From positions 372,001 to 436,000 of the forward strand of contig CAWJFW010000003.1 of the NCBI GenBank assembly GCA_963842305.1: a DNA stretch of 64,000 bases, in the 5' to 3' direction. How positions within the stretch are numbered: position 1 is the first letter of the stretch; every line of letters begins with the position of its first letter. The DNA comes from JAIBJN01 sp963842305 (lineage in GTDB: Bacteria; Actinomycetota; Thermoleophilia; Gaiellales; Gaiellaceae). Under the pieces are notes generated by a model. It searched no databases. It was given only the letters and a program-made list of their open reading frames with translations, and was not told where the DNA came from. Shown here one piece after another: positions 24,142-32,823 of the stretch. Both the position numbers and the translations under genes were made by a program.

Positions 24142-25626
24142 ATGGCGGGCAGGCGCAAGCTGATCGTCGTCTCGAACCGAGGCCCCGTTGTGTACGAGCG
24201 GGACTCCGGCGACGAGCGGGTCGCCCGCCGTGGCGGCGGCGGGCTGGTGACCGCGCTCCGCAGCCTCGTCGAGCATCACGACGTCACGTGGATCGCAAGC
24301 GCCATGTCCGAAGAGGACCGGGAGGTGGTGGACGAGGCCGACGGCGGCCCGATCGACGAGACGGCACGTGGCGGCGCCGCCTACAAGCTGCGGCTCGTCG
24401 CCCACGACCCGACGGCGTACGACTGGTACTACAACGTGATCGCGAACCCGATGCTGTGGTTCATCCAGCACTACCTCTGGGGGCTTGCGAGCGCGCCGGA
24501 CGTCGACCACGGTCTTCACCACGCCTGGAGCGAGGGCTACGTGGCCGTGAACCGCGGGTTTGCGGACGCGGTCGTCGAGGAGCTCGACCGTGAGCCCGAT
24601 GCGGCGGTCTTCTTCCACGACTACCACCTCTACGTCGCGCCGGCCCTCGTGAGGGAGCGCGTGCCCGACGCGCTCATGGCGCAGTTCATCCACGTCCCGT
24701 GGCCGATGCCGGACTACTGGCGGGTCCTGCCGGAGTCGATCCGGCGGGCGGTTCACGAGGGAGTCCTCGCGAACGACGTCGTCAGCTTCCACACGCCCCG
24801 CTGGCGGTACAGCTTCCTGCGCTCGTGCGTGGACATCCTCGGGATCGAGCCGGACCGGACGACGTTCCAGATCCCGGTCGAGGGCCGCGTCGCCAGGCTC
24901 CATGCGAGGCCGATCTCGGTGGATGCGGACGAGTTCGACGAGCTCGCAGGCAGCGAAGCCGTCCTGGCCGCCGAGGAGACGATCGTCGCCGACCGACCCG
25001 AGTTTCTCATCCTCCGTGTGGACCGAACCGATCCCTCGAAGAACGTCGTTCGGGGTTTCCGTGCCTACGAGCTCTATCTCGACGCGCATCCGGAGATGCA
25101 CGAGCGTGTTCAGATGCTCGCGCTGCTAGACCCTTCGCGGCAGGACATCCCCGAGTACGCCGAGTACCTGGGCGCGATCCAGCGTGCCGCCCGGGTCGTG
25201 AACGACCGCTTCCAGAGGGAAGGATGGGTGCCGCTCGACGTGCAGATCCAGGACAACTTCACGCACGCGGTCGCCGCCTACAAGCAGTTCGACGTGCTGC
25301 TCGTGAACGCGATCTTCGACGGCATGAATCTCGTCGCCAAGGAGGCGCCGTTGGTGAACACGCGCGACGGCGTCCTCGTCCTCTCCGAGAACGCGGGCGT
25401 GCACGTCGAGCTGGGCGAGTGGGCGCTCACGGTCAACCCCTTCGACATCGCCGGCCAGGCCGAGGCGATCCACGAGGCGCTGACCATGGCGCCCGCCGAG
25501 CGGCGCCGGCGCCGCGATGCGATCGTCGCCCAGGTGCGCGAGCACGACATCGCCAGGTGGATCGACGCGCAGCTCGGGGATCTCGACGAGGCTCGCGAGC
25601 ACGCGCTCCTGGCGACCAAGGGCTGA
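24142..25626 (+). CDS. otsA: GT20-family trehalose-6-phosphate synthase-like glycosyltransferase
   Basis: A 494-residue GT20 enzyme. The N-terminus LIVVSNRGPVVYERD followed by GGGGLVTAL is the phosphate/NDP loop. HDYHLYVAPALVR, FIHVPWPMPDYWRVLP and LRVDRTDPSKNVVRGF are family signatures, and DGMNLVAKEAP with LSENAGVH contacts the nucleotide sugar. It could make trehalose-6-phosphate or glucosylglycerol-phosphate. No trehalose phosphatase gene adjoins. It has its own TAGGGT box despite following treT closely. Confidence 0.83.
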   Translation: MAGRRKLIVVSNRGPVVYERDSGDERVARRGGGGLVTALRSLVEHHDVTWIASAMSEEDREVVDEADGGPIDETARGGAAYKLRLVAHDPTAYDWYYNVIANPMLWFIQHYLWGLASAPDVDHGLHHAWSEGYVAVNRGFADAVVEELDREPDAAVFFHDYHLYVAPALVRERVPDALMAQFIHVPWPMPDYWRVLPESIRRAVHEGVLANDVVSFHTPRWRYSFLRSCVDILGIEPDRTTFQIPVEGRVARLHARPISVDADEFDELAGSEAVLAAEETIVADRPEFLILRVDRTDPSKNVVRGFRAYELYLDAHPEMHERVQMLALLDPSRQDIPEYAEYLGAIQRAARVVNDRFQREGWVPLDVQIQDNFTHAVAAYKQFDVLLVNAIFDGMNLVAKEAPLVNTRDGVLVLSENAGVHVELGEWALTVNPFDIAGQAEAIHEALTMAPAERRRRRDAIVAQVREHDIARWIDAQLGDLDEAREHALLATKG

Positions 25627-25657
25627 CCTCCGGAGTCGGGTCGCGCAGCGGACTGCG

Positions 25658-26862
25658 ATGAGGCTGTTTCGCCGCGGGGCTGATCCACGGATCGAGGAGG
25701 CCAAGGCCGCGCACGCGGTCGGCGACTTCGCCAGGGCCCGCGACCTGGCTCTCGCCGTCGTGGCCGAAGGCGATCCTCCGCTCGAAGCGGTTCACGGACT
25801 CGGCGAGCTCGAGTACCTGCTCGGCAATTAAGAGGCAGCGGAGCCCCTGCTGAAGCGAGCGGCGGCAGAGGCGGGTAGGGACCGTGCTGCGCGCGTGGAC
25901 GCAGAAGTGGCTCTCGTCCTTGTCTACCTGCAGACGAACCGGTTCGACGAAGCCGGCTCGCTCTTCGCCGGTCTCGAGAGCTCCATCACACTTCCCCTCT
26001 GGGAGCTGATGAAGTCCTTTGGCGACGAGCGGCCCTACCGGACCGAGTGGCGGCGAGACCGAACTGGTGCTGCCCTTCCTCCAGTCGACGCCGTGGCAGC
26101 TTCCCCGGCTCACGATCGACGTGAACGGGCTCGAGGCCGACGCGCGGATCGATACCGGAGGGGAGCTGCTCACGCTGTCCCCCGATGTCGCCGCAGCGGC
26201 CGGATTCGAGCCCGTGGTGACTGCGGAGGGTGTTTTCGTCGCGGGCGCGCGGGGCGAGATCGGCTACGGCCGCATCGAGTCGATCCGCCTCGGCCCCTGC
26301 TCATCCGGGCCGTGCCGGCGGCCGTCATGGCCTTGGAGCGTCCGGTCGTTGGAACGGGGTTCCTGCGCCAGTTTCTCGCCACGCTCGACTATCCGTGCAA
26401 CCGTCTGGTTCTCCGGCCGCGAGGAAGCTCGGCCCCGGAAGGCGGCGCGAAGGTCCCGTTCGCGCTCGCGGCGAGCCACCTCCTGCTCGCCAGGGGCTCG
26501 CTCGACGACCTCGACGCGCTGACATCATCGTCGACTCTGGTCTCGAGGACGCGGGCGGTGCGTCCTTCGCCGTTCCCGGTGTGACGCTCGAGCTGCTTGG
26601 GATTCCGGCCCCACCGCTCACCGACGAAATCGGCGAGTCCGGAGCGGGTTCCCTCTCGCTTCGCTTCGGCCGTTTCCCGGTGGGGCGGGTGGCCCTTGGA
26701 CCATTGGTCCAGCATGACGCCGAAGGGCTGTACGGCATCTTCCCCGACCTCTGGACGGACGTGGGCGGGGTCGGCATCCACGGTCTACTGAGCCATGGTT
26801 TCCTGCGCCGATACGCCTGGACGCTCGACTTCGAGGCGATGACGATGAGCTTCGCAGCGTAG
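25658..26862 (+). pseudogene. TPR plus retropepsin-like aspartyl protease, multiply interrupted
   Basis: One protein can be reconstructed over three frames. The N-terminal TPR-like part (AKAAHAVGDFARARDLA, then EAAEPLLKRAAAEAG) is broken by TAA 25829-25831. A +1 shift near 26047 leads into the protease half with IDTGGELLTLS. A -1 shift near 26292, in a run of C, restores the first frame (AVMALERPVVGTGFLRQFLATLDYP). A second -1 shift near 26517 leads to IVDSGLEDAGGASFAVP and the end at TAG 26860-26862. Two D[ST]G motifs suggest a two-lobed or duplicated aspartyl protease. The cluster of lesions means either true decay or poor local sequence. Confidence 0.72.
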
Positions 26863-26865
26863 GCT
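26860..26865 (+). promoter_or_regulatory. -10 box of the moaC-to-heme gene run, sharing a stop codon
   Basis: TAGGCT ends 6 nt before GTG 26872. Its first three bases are the stop codon of the upstream protease gene. Confidence 0.5.
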
Positions 26866-26871
26866 TTGGAC

Positions 26872-27327
26872 GTGCCGGGTGAGGAGCTCAGCCACGTCGA
26901 CGAGGGCGGCGCCGTCCGCATGGTGGACGTGGGCGGGAAGCCGCTCTCGCGACGGCGTGCCCGGGCGAGGGCGGTCGTGCGCATGAGCCCGGGCACAGCG
27001 GAACGACTCGGCGATCTTCCGAAGGGCGACGTCCTGACAACCGCCCAGCTCGCCGGGATCATGGCGGCCAAGCGGACCGCCGAGCTGATCCCACTCTGCC
27101 ACCCGCTTCCGCTGGCGCACATCGACGTTCGGCTCAAGGTCGAGGAAAACAGTGTCGCGATCGAGGCGAGCGTCGAGACGACGGCGCAGACGGGCGTCGA
27201 GATGGAGGCGCTCACCGCGGCCTCGGTCGCGGCGCTCACGGTCTACGACATGGTCAAGGCAATCGACAAGGAGATGGTCGTCGAGGACGTGCGGCTGGTC
27301 GAGAAGTCGAAGGAGGCCGTCGAGTGA
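26872..27327 (+). CDS. moaC: Cyclic pyranopterin monophosphate synthase MoaC
   Basis: MoaC, with MoaA, makes cPMP in molybdenum cofactor synthesis. The 151-residue protein has LSHVDEGGAVRMVDVG near the start, AELIPLCHPLPL (metal/substrate site) and the conserved TGVEMEALTAASVAALTVYDM. I choose GTG 26872 over TTG 26866 because TAGGCT ends exactly 6 nt before it. It overlaps mogA by 4 nt. moaA is not in the window. Confidence 0.94.
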   Translation: MPGEELSHVDEGGAVRMVDVGGKPLSRRRARARAVVRMSPGTAERLGDLPKGDVLTTAQLAGIMAAKRTAELIPLCHPLPLAHIDVRLKVEENSVAIEASVETTAQTGVEMEALTAASVAALTVYDMVKAIDKEMVVEDVRLVEKSKEAVE

Positions 27328-27803
27328 GGGCCGCCGTCCTGACCGTGTCGGACGGCGTTTCGGCGGGGGAGCGCGAAGATCGAAGCGGCGAGGTGCTGGC
27401 GGAGCTGCTCGCCGGCGAGGGCTACGAAGTCGAGCGGCGCATCGTCCCGGACGAGCGCACGGGCATCGCCGAGGCGCTACGGGAGCTGGCCGGCTCCGCG
27501 CGGGTCGTGCTCACCACGGGCGGCACGGGCATGGGGCCGCGTGACGTGACGCCCGAGGCAACCCGCGACGTCCTCGACCGCCTCGCTCCCGGCATCGCCG
27601 AGGCGGTGCGGGCCGACTCGATCTCCAAGACCCCGCACGGTCTGCTCTCCCGCGGTCTCGCAGGCGTTCTCGGCACGACGCTCGTCGTCAACCTTCCGGG
27701 TTCACCGGGCGGCGCGCGCGACGGCTTCGAGGTGCTGAGGCCGGCCCTCGGTCACGCGCTCGAACTTCTGGCCGGGGAGTCGACCGCCCACCGCCAGACG
27801 TGA
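27324..27803 (+). CDS. mogA: Molybdopterin adenylyltransferase MogA/MoaB
   Basis: This protein activates molybdopterin by adenylation before MoeA inserts Mo. It has 159 residues. AVLTVSDGVSAGEREDRSG at the N-terminus, the nucleotide loop TTGGTGMGPRDVTPEAT, and VVNLPGSPGGARDGFEVL are typical. GTG 27324 overlaps the moaC stop and the 3' end overlaps the prenyltransferase start. Confidence 0.93.
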   Translation: MRAAVLTVSDGVSAGEREDRSGEVLAELLAGEGYEVERRIVPDERTGIAEALRELAGSARVVLTTGGTGMGPRDVTPEATRDVLDRLAPGIAEAVRADSISKTPHGLLSRGLAGVLGTTLVVNLPGSPGGARDGFEVLRPALGHALELLAGESTAHRQT

Positions 27804-28666
27804 TGGCCGAGACCGCCCTCCGCTACCCAAGGCTCTTTCTCTCACTTGTCAAGTTCGAGCACACGATCTTCGCGCTTCCGTTTGCGTACATCGGCGCCTT
27901 CCTGGCGGTCGACGGTGTCCCGAGTGCCGCGGACCTCCTCTGGATCACGGTTGCGATGGTCGGGGCACGGAGCCTGGCCATGGCGCTCAATCGGCTGATA
28001 GACGCGGGCATCGACGCGCGAAACCCACGGACGGCTGGGCGGGAGCTTCCCCGCGGAGCCCTGACGCCGTGGCAGGTCATGCTCTTCTGCCTCGTCTCGC
28101 TCGCCGTCTTCCTCGTCGCCGTCTACCAGCTGGCGCCGATCGTTCGCTGGCTCTGGCCGATCCCGGTCGCCGCGTTCGTGGTCTATCCGTATTTGAAGCG
28201 GGCGACCTGGATCTCCCACTTCTGGCTCGGCGCCGTCGACGGGCTTGCGCCGGTAGGCGCCTGGGCGGCGATCACGAACGAGCTGCCGCTCGAGGCGTGG
28301 CTGCTCGGCGCGGCCGTTGCGGCCTGGGTGGCCGGGTTCGACGTGCTCTACGCGCTCTTCGACCTGGAGCACGACCGCGCCCACGGTCTTCACTCGCTTC
28401 CGGCCCGGTTCGGCGTGCCGGCCGCGTTCGCGGTCTCCCGCGCCTGCCATGTTGCGACCGTCGTCTTCCTCGTGCTCGCCGGGTTCAGCCTCGACGCTGG
28501 GGCTCTCTACTGGGTGGGTGTCGCCGTGGTGGCGGCACTCCTCCTCTACGAGCACTCGCTCGTCTCCCCGCGGGACACGAGCCGTCTCGACATGGCTTTC
28601 TTCACGATGAACGGCGTCATCAGCGTCACGTTCTTTCTGTTCGTGCTCGCGGACGTGGTCGTGTGA
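27800..28666 (+). CDS. UbiA-family prenyltransferase, probably menaquinone (MqnP-like)
   Basis: A membrane prenyltransferase of 288 residues with about eight helices. The first Asp-rich motif NRLIDAGIDARNPRTAGRELP is present, and the second lies in FDLEHDRAHGLHSLPARFG. The short LVKFEHTIFALPFAYIGAFLA start matches futalosine-pathway MqnP and 4-hydroxybenzoate transferases. Actinobacteria use menaquinone, so MqnP is more likely than UbiA. The start is GTG 27800 or the adjacent ATG 27803. It is coupled to mogA and ccmA. Confidence 0.85.
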   Translation: MMAETALRYPRLFLSLVKFEHTIFALPFAYIGAFLAVDGVPSAADLLWITVAMVGARSLAMALNRLIDAGIDARNPRTAGRELPRGALTPWQVMLFCLVSLAVFLVAVYQLAPIVRWLWPIPVAAFVVYPYLKRATWISHFWLGAVDGLAPVGAWAAITNELPLEAWLLGAAVAAWVAGFDVLYALFDLEHDRAHGLHSLPARFGVPAAFAVSRACHVATVVFLVLAGFSLDAGALYWVGVAVVAALLLYEHSLVSPRDTSRLDMAFFTMNGVISVTFFLFVLADVVV

Positions 28667-29247
28667 TCGCGGCGCGCGGCCTCGGCCGGAGCTTCGGGGC
28701 GAAGAGCGTGCTCCGCGACCTCGACCTCAACGTCGAGGAGCGCGACGTCCTACTGGTCACCGGCCCGAACGGATCGGGCAAGTCGACGCTCCTTGCCCTC
28801 TGTGCGGGCCTCCTGGTGCCCACCCGGGGTGAGCTCGAGGTCGCCGTCGATCGGGGTCAGATCGGCTATCTGGCTCACGAGCCACTCGTCTATCGGGAGC
28901 TGAGCGCGCTCGAGAACCTCGACCTCTACGGGCGTCTCTACCACATCCCCGAGCGCCGCGAGCGCATCGGCATGCTCCTGGAGCGGTACGGGCTCTGGGA
29001 TGCCCGCCGCGAGCGGGTAGGGACCTTCTCCCGCGGCATGCAGCAACGGCTTGCGCTCTGCCGCGCGCTTTTACACGAGCCCAAGCTGCTCCTGCTCGAC
29101 GAGCCGTATGCGGGCCTCGACGGCGAAGGGGAGGAGCTTCTCGACGCCGAGCTGACCGCCCTGGCGGGGGAGAGGACGATGGTCCTCGCGACGCACGACC
29201 CGGGCCGTGTGGCCTCCCTCGCCACCGGAAGGCTGGCGCTGGCGTGA
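28663..29247 (+). CDS. ccmA: Heme-exporter ABC ATPase CcmA
   Basis: The ATPase of the cytochrome c maturation ABC complex CcmABC, 194 residues. Walker A is GPNGSGKST (about 36-44), the signature is SRGMQQRLALCRAL, Walker B is LLLLDEPYAGLD and the switch His is in ATHDP. The compact size fits CcmA, and its position before ccmB and ccmC supports the assignment. GTG 28663 overlaps the prenyltransferase stop. Confidence 0.9.
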   Translation: MIAARGLGRSFGAKSVLRDLDLNVEERDVLLVTGPNGSGKSTLLALCAGLLVPTRGELEVAVDRGQIGYLAHEPLVYRELSALENLDLYGRLYHIPERRERIGMLLERYGLWDARRERVGTFSRGMQQRLALCRALLHEPKLLLLDEPYAGLDGEGEELLDAELTALAGERTMVLATHDPGRVASLATGRLALA

Positions 29248-29882
29248 CGTATCTCGCGGACGTCGGCACGTGTGCGCGGAAGGATCTGCTGCTCGAGCTC
29301 CGGTCGCGCGACACCGTGCCCGCGATGCTCCTCTTTGTCGTGTCCACCCTCGTTGTCTTCAACTTCGCCCTGCCGGCGGCGGCCTCTGACGAGGCCGCCT
29401 ACGGGCTTCTCTGGGCGGCGCTGGTCTTCACCGCGATTCTCGGTCTCACCCGCGCCTTCGCCGCGGAACGGGAGCAGCGCGTGCTCGACGGTCTCGTGCT
29501 CGCCCCCTCGGATCGGAGTGTCATCTGGCTCGGCAAAGCGATCGCGGTCGTGGCGTTCCTGGCGCTTGCGGAGGTCGTCGCGCTGCCCGCGTTCGCGCTT
29601 TTCTTCGAGCCTGTGGGCTGGGAGCTCGTGGCGGCCGTGGCACTCGCGACAGTCGGCTTCGCGGCGGTCGGCACGCTTCTCGCCGCGATGGCGGCCGCCA
29701 GCCGTGCGCGGGAGCTCCTCCTTCCGCTCCTCTTCCTGCCGCTGGTGATCCCGGTGGTCGTCGGCGGCGTCGGGGCTTCGATCGCCGACGATCCCGGCCG
29801 CTATCTCGGCTTCCTCGCTCTTTACGACCTGATCTTTGCGATCCTGTCGTGGGCGAGCTTTGAGTACGTCGTTACGGAATAG
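29244..29882 (+). CDS. ccmB: Heme-exporter membrane subunit CcmB
   Basis: A 212-residue membrane protein with six predicted helices. The conserved early segment CARKDLLLELRSRDTVPAMLLF and AFAAEREQRVLDGLVLAP are CcmB features. It forms the membrane part of the ABC complex with CcmA and CcmC that releases heme from CcmE. The start is GTG 29244 (4-nt overlap); the 3' end overlaps ccmC by 23 nt. Confidence 0.9.
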   Translation: MTYLADVGTCARKDLLLELRSRDTVPAMLLFVVSTLVVFNFALPAAASDEAAYGLLWAALVFTAILGLTRAFAAEREQRVLDGLVLAPSDRSVIWLGKAIAVVAFLALAEVVALPAFALFFEPVGWELVAAVALATVGFAAVGTLLAAMAAASRARELLLPLLFLPLVIPVVVGGVGASIADDPGRYLGFLALYDLIFAILSWASFEYVVTE

Positions 29883-30552
29883 CCGCGCTGTCGTGCTCGC
29901 GGCCGCAGCCGCGGCCCTCTTGCTCGTTGGTCTGATGCTGGCGTTCTACTGGGTCCCGACCGCACCGATCGAGGGCTTTCGACAGCGGATCTTCTACATC
30001 CACGTCCCGATCGCCCTCACCGCATACGCCTGTTTCTTCTGGGCGGCCTGGAAGGCGCTGCGGCTCCTCTGGACGCGCGATCAACGCTACGACCTGGAGA
30101 GCTACACGGCCGTCCACATGGGCGTCATCTTCGGAATCCTCACGCTTGTCACCGGCTCGATCTGGGCAAGGACGTCGTGGGGGGTGTGGTGGACGTGGAG
30201 TGAGCGGCAGCTCGTGCTATTCCTCGTTCTCTTTCTCTTCTACTCGGCGTATTTCATGCTTCGCTACTCGGTCGACCCGGGCCCCCGAAGGGCCGGCATG
30301 TCGGCCGTCTACGCGCTCTTCGGCGTGGTGCTCATCCCGGTCAGCTTCCTGGCCATCAGGCTCGCCGAGGGGCTCATCCACCCGGTCGTCTTCGACCGGG
30401 ACGTCGGCTCGAACCTGTCCGGGAGCCAGCTTCTGACCTTTCTCGTCTGCTTCGCCGGCATGCTCGCGCTCGCGGGCTCGCTCTACGTCAACGAGCTCAC
30501 CGGAAAGCGGCTCGACGCAAGGTTGTCCGATCTTCGAGAGGCACTGTCGTGA
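29860..30552 (+). CDS. ccmC: Heme-handling protein CcmC
   Basis: CcmC presents heme at the outer membrane face. The hallmark WWD-type Trp-rich motif appears as TSWGVWWTWSERQLV after the fourth helix, with conserved His residues in FYIHVPIA and AVHMGVIFG flanking it. The protein has about 230 residues and six or so helices. I choose TTG 29860, though 29836 (GTG-like upstream codon) would add 8 residues. The 3' end overlaps the ccmD-like gene by 4 nt. Confidence 0.91.
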   Translation: MSTSLRNSRAVVLAAAAAALLLVGLMLAFYWVPTAPIEGFRQRIFYIHVPIALTAYACFFWAAWKALRLLWTRDQRYDLESYTAVHMGVIFGILTLVTGSIWARTSWGVWWTWSERQLVLFLVLFLFYSAYFMLRYSVDPGPRRAGMSAVYALFGVVLIPVSFLAIRLAEGLIHPVVFDRDVGSNLSGSQLLTFLVCFAGMLALAGSLYVNELTGKRLDARLSDLREALS

Positions 30553-30740
30553 CGTCGGCCGAGCGCTACGTCACCGCCGCGTATCTCGTCGTGCTCGCGG
30601 TCGTGCTCGCATACATAGTCATCTACGCCTTCAAGCTCTCGAGGCTCGAGCGCGAGGTCGGCGAGCTGGCCGAGCTGGCGCGCCGCCGCAAAGAGGACGC
30701 GCCGGAACAGGAGCCCGAGCGCGAAGAGGTTGCCGGATGA
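30549..30740 (+). CDS. CcmD-like small membrane protein
   Basis: A 63-residue protein with one helix (about 8-28) and a charged, Glu/Arg-rich cytoplasmic tail. Position after ccmC and this topology match CcmD, which stabilises the CcmABC-CcmE complex. Sequence conservation in CcmD is weak, so the call depends mostly on context. It overlaps both neighbours by 4 nt. Confidence 0.72.
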   Translation: MTSAERYVTAAYLVVLAVVLAYIVIYAFKLSRLEREVGELAELARRRKEDAPEQEPEREEVAG

Positions 30741-31534
30741 ACGAAGCTGCGCTGCTCCTGTTCTGGCCTGCGCTCGCGGGCTACGCGGAGGCGGCGGTTG
30801 CCTACGCCGGAGACACGGTTCGTCCCGGACGGCTCGTCCGGTACGCCATCTGGGGCGTCCGCCTCGGCTGGTTGGCGCAGACCGCGCTGCTCGTCGCCCA
30901 GGCCGTAAGCGCCGACGGCTTCCCGTGGGGAAGCTGGGCGGGCTCCCTCAACCTGTTCGTCTGGATGTGCGTCGGGGTCTACCTCATCTGGGGCTGCCGG
31001 GCGCCGTTCAGGCTCCTCGGCCTCGTCGTCATGCCGCTCGCCGCCGCCCTGCTCGGGCTTGCCTGGATGGCCGGAGGCATGCGCGAGCCGGTGCGTAGCG
31101 AGTTCGGCGACGTCTTCCTCGCCGCGCACGTGGGGCTGATCCTGGCTGCTTTCGCCGGTTTCACCCTCGCCGCAGCGCTGTCGGTGCTCTACCTCTGGCA
31201 GGACGAACGGCTGAAGCGGCGTGCGCCCGGGGTCCTGCGTCTCCTCTCGCCCTCGCTCGAGACGCTCGATCAGCTGACCGGGCGGACGATCGCCGTTGCC
31301 CTGCCGGCGCTCACGGTCGGGGCCGGCATCGGGCTCGCGCGCCTCGAACAGGACGGCGCCTCGTTCGACGCGATCATGGGTCTGACGGCTCTCACCTGGA
31401 TCGTGTACGCGGCGTTTCTCGTTCTCCGCTGGGAGGCTGGCTGGCGCGGCAGGCGCACCGCGTACCTCGCGCTCGCCGGGTTCCTGCTCGTCGTCCTCGT
31501 CCGCCTCGTTTTGACACCCTTCGTCCACTTCTGA
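30737..31534 (+). CDS. Cytochrome c assembly protein, CcsA/HemX type
   Basis: A membrane protein of 265 residues with about eight helices, of the CcmC/CcmF/CcsA superfamily. It has PWGSWAGSLNLFVWM where heme-handling proteins carry the WWD region, plus conserved His in LAAHVGLILAAFAGF. A small CcsA-like gene directly before hemA is often called hemX, reported to influence HemA level in Bacillus. Either a cytochrome c assembly role or HemX role fits this site between ccm and hem genes. The stop overlaps the hemA ATG (TGATG). Confidence 0.82.
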   Translation: MNEAALLLFWPALAGYAEAAVAYAGDTVRPGRLVRYAIWGVRLGWLAQTALLVAQAVSADGFPWGSWAGSLNLFVWMCVGVYLIWGCRAPFRLLGLVVMPLAAALLGLAWMAGGMREPVRSEFGDVFLAAHVGLILAAFAGFTLAAALSVLYLWQDERLKRRAPGVLRLLSPSLETLDQLTGRTIAVALPALTVGAGIGLARLEQDGASFDAIMGLTALTWIVYAAFLVLRWEAGWRGRRTAYLALAGFLLVVLVRLVLTPFVHF

Positions 31535-32823
31535 TGTCCCTCCTCCTCGTCGGCACTTCGTACCAACGCGCTCCCGTCGAGCTCAGGGAGCTGCTCGCCT
31601 ACGACCCGGGGCTGCGGCGGGAGGCGCTGGGGCGGCTGGGGTCAACCGGCTCCGAGGCTGCAGTTCTCTCCACCTGCAACCGCACCGAGGTCTATGGCGT
31701 GAGCGCCGAGCCGGCCGAGCTCGAGGAGCGGATCTACGGCGAGCTCGCAGACCTCTCGGGCCTGTCCCACTCCGAGCTGTCTCCGGCGCTCTACTCGGTT
31801 AGCGACGAAGCGGCAGCGCTGCATCTCTTTCGGGTCGCGGCCGGCCTCGACTCGATGGTGCCCGGGGAAGCGCAGATCCTCGGCCAGGTGCGGGAGGCCT
31901 ACGAGGCCGCGCGCGAGACCGACACGACGGGAGCGACGCTCCACCGCCTCTTCCGCCAGGCTCTGCGGGTCGGGAAGCGGGTCAGGACGGAGACCGCCAT
32001 CGGCGAGAACCCTGCGTCGGTCTCGTCGGCCGCTGCCCAGCTCGCCGAACGGGTCTTCGAAAACCTCGCCGGTCGCCGAATCCTGCTCCTTGGCGCCGGG
32101 AAGACCGCAGATCTGACCGCGGCAAACCTCATCTCGCGCGGTGTCGGCGAGATCGTCGTCGCCAACCGCACGCCGGAACGCGCCGAGGCGCTCGCGCGTC
32201 GATTCGACGGGCGGGCGGTCGGCCTCGACGCGGTGGAGGCGGAGCTGGTGCGGGCGGACGTGGTCGTCGCATCGACGGGCTCGCAGGCGCTCGTCGTCAC
32301 CGCCGCGCAAGTCGAACGCGCCATGAAGGCGCGTCGCGGGCGCCCGATCTTCTTCATCGACATTGCAGTCCCGCGGGACGTGGATCCCGCCGTGATCGAG
32401 CTGGAAGGCTGTTACCTCTACGACATCGACGACCTCGAGCGCGTCGTCGCGGAGAGCGTCGCCGGGCGCCGTGAGGAAGCCGTGCGTGCCGAGGCGATCG
32501 TGAGCGAGGAAGCCAATGCGTTCCGCGCATGGCAGCTCTCGCTCGACGTCGTGCCCGCCATCTCGTCCCTGCGCGCTCGGGCCGAGTCGATCCGCCGCGA
32601 GGAGCTCCGGCGCGCCGAAGGGCGACTCGCCCCACTGTCGCCCAGCCAGCGGCAGGCGGTCGAAGCGCTCACGAGCCAGATCGTGGCGAAGCTTCTGCAC
32701 CAGCCCACCGTCCGGATGAAGGAAGCTGCCGCAGGGGCCGAGGGCGTCCTCTACGCGGATGCGGTCCGCCATCTCTTCGGGCTCGGGGACGATGCTGGTC
32801 AGGCTCGGAAGCCGCGGCAGTAG
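31534..32823 (+). CDS. hemA: Glutamyl-tRNA reductase
   Basis: The first enzyme of C5-pathway tetrapyrrole synthesis, reducing Glu-tRNA to glutamate-1-semialdehyde with NADPH. It has 429 residues. Catalytic Cys48 lies in VLSTCNRTEVYG, GLDSMVPGEAQILGQV follows near 108, the NADPH loop is LLLGAGKTADLTAANL near 185-200, and a C-terminal helical dimerisation domain ends the protein. The absence of an ALA synthase gene here is consistent with the C5 route. It overlaps hemC by 32 nt. Confidence 0.96.
   Translation: MSLLLVGTSYQRAPVELRELLAYDPGLRREALGRLGSTGSEAAVLSTCNRTEVYGVSAEPAELEERIYGELADLSGLSHSELSPALYSVSDEAAALHLFRVAAGLDSMVPGEAQILGQVREAYEAARETDTTGATLHRLFRQALRVGKRVRTETAIGENPASVSSAAAQLAERVFENLAGRRILLLGAGKTADLTAANLISRGVGEIVVANRTPERAEALARRFDGRAVGLDAVEAELVRADVVVASTGSQALVVTAAQVERAMKARRGRPIFFIDIAVPRDVDPAVIELEGCYLYDIDDLERVVAESVAGRREEAVRAEAIVSEEANAFRAWQLSLDVVPAISSLRARAESIRREELRRAEGRLAPLSPSQRQAVEALTSQIVAKLLHQPTVRMKEAAAGAEGVLYADAVRHLFGLGDDAGQARKPRQ

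Noticed and set aside
22966..25101. Very long open frame (over 700 codons) on the minus strand opposite treT and the GT20 gene
   Set aside because: It is the antisense shadow of two well-supported genes; the translation is Arg/Asp/Val-rich with no recognisable motifs.
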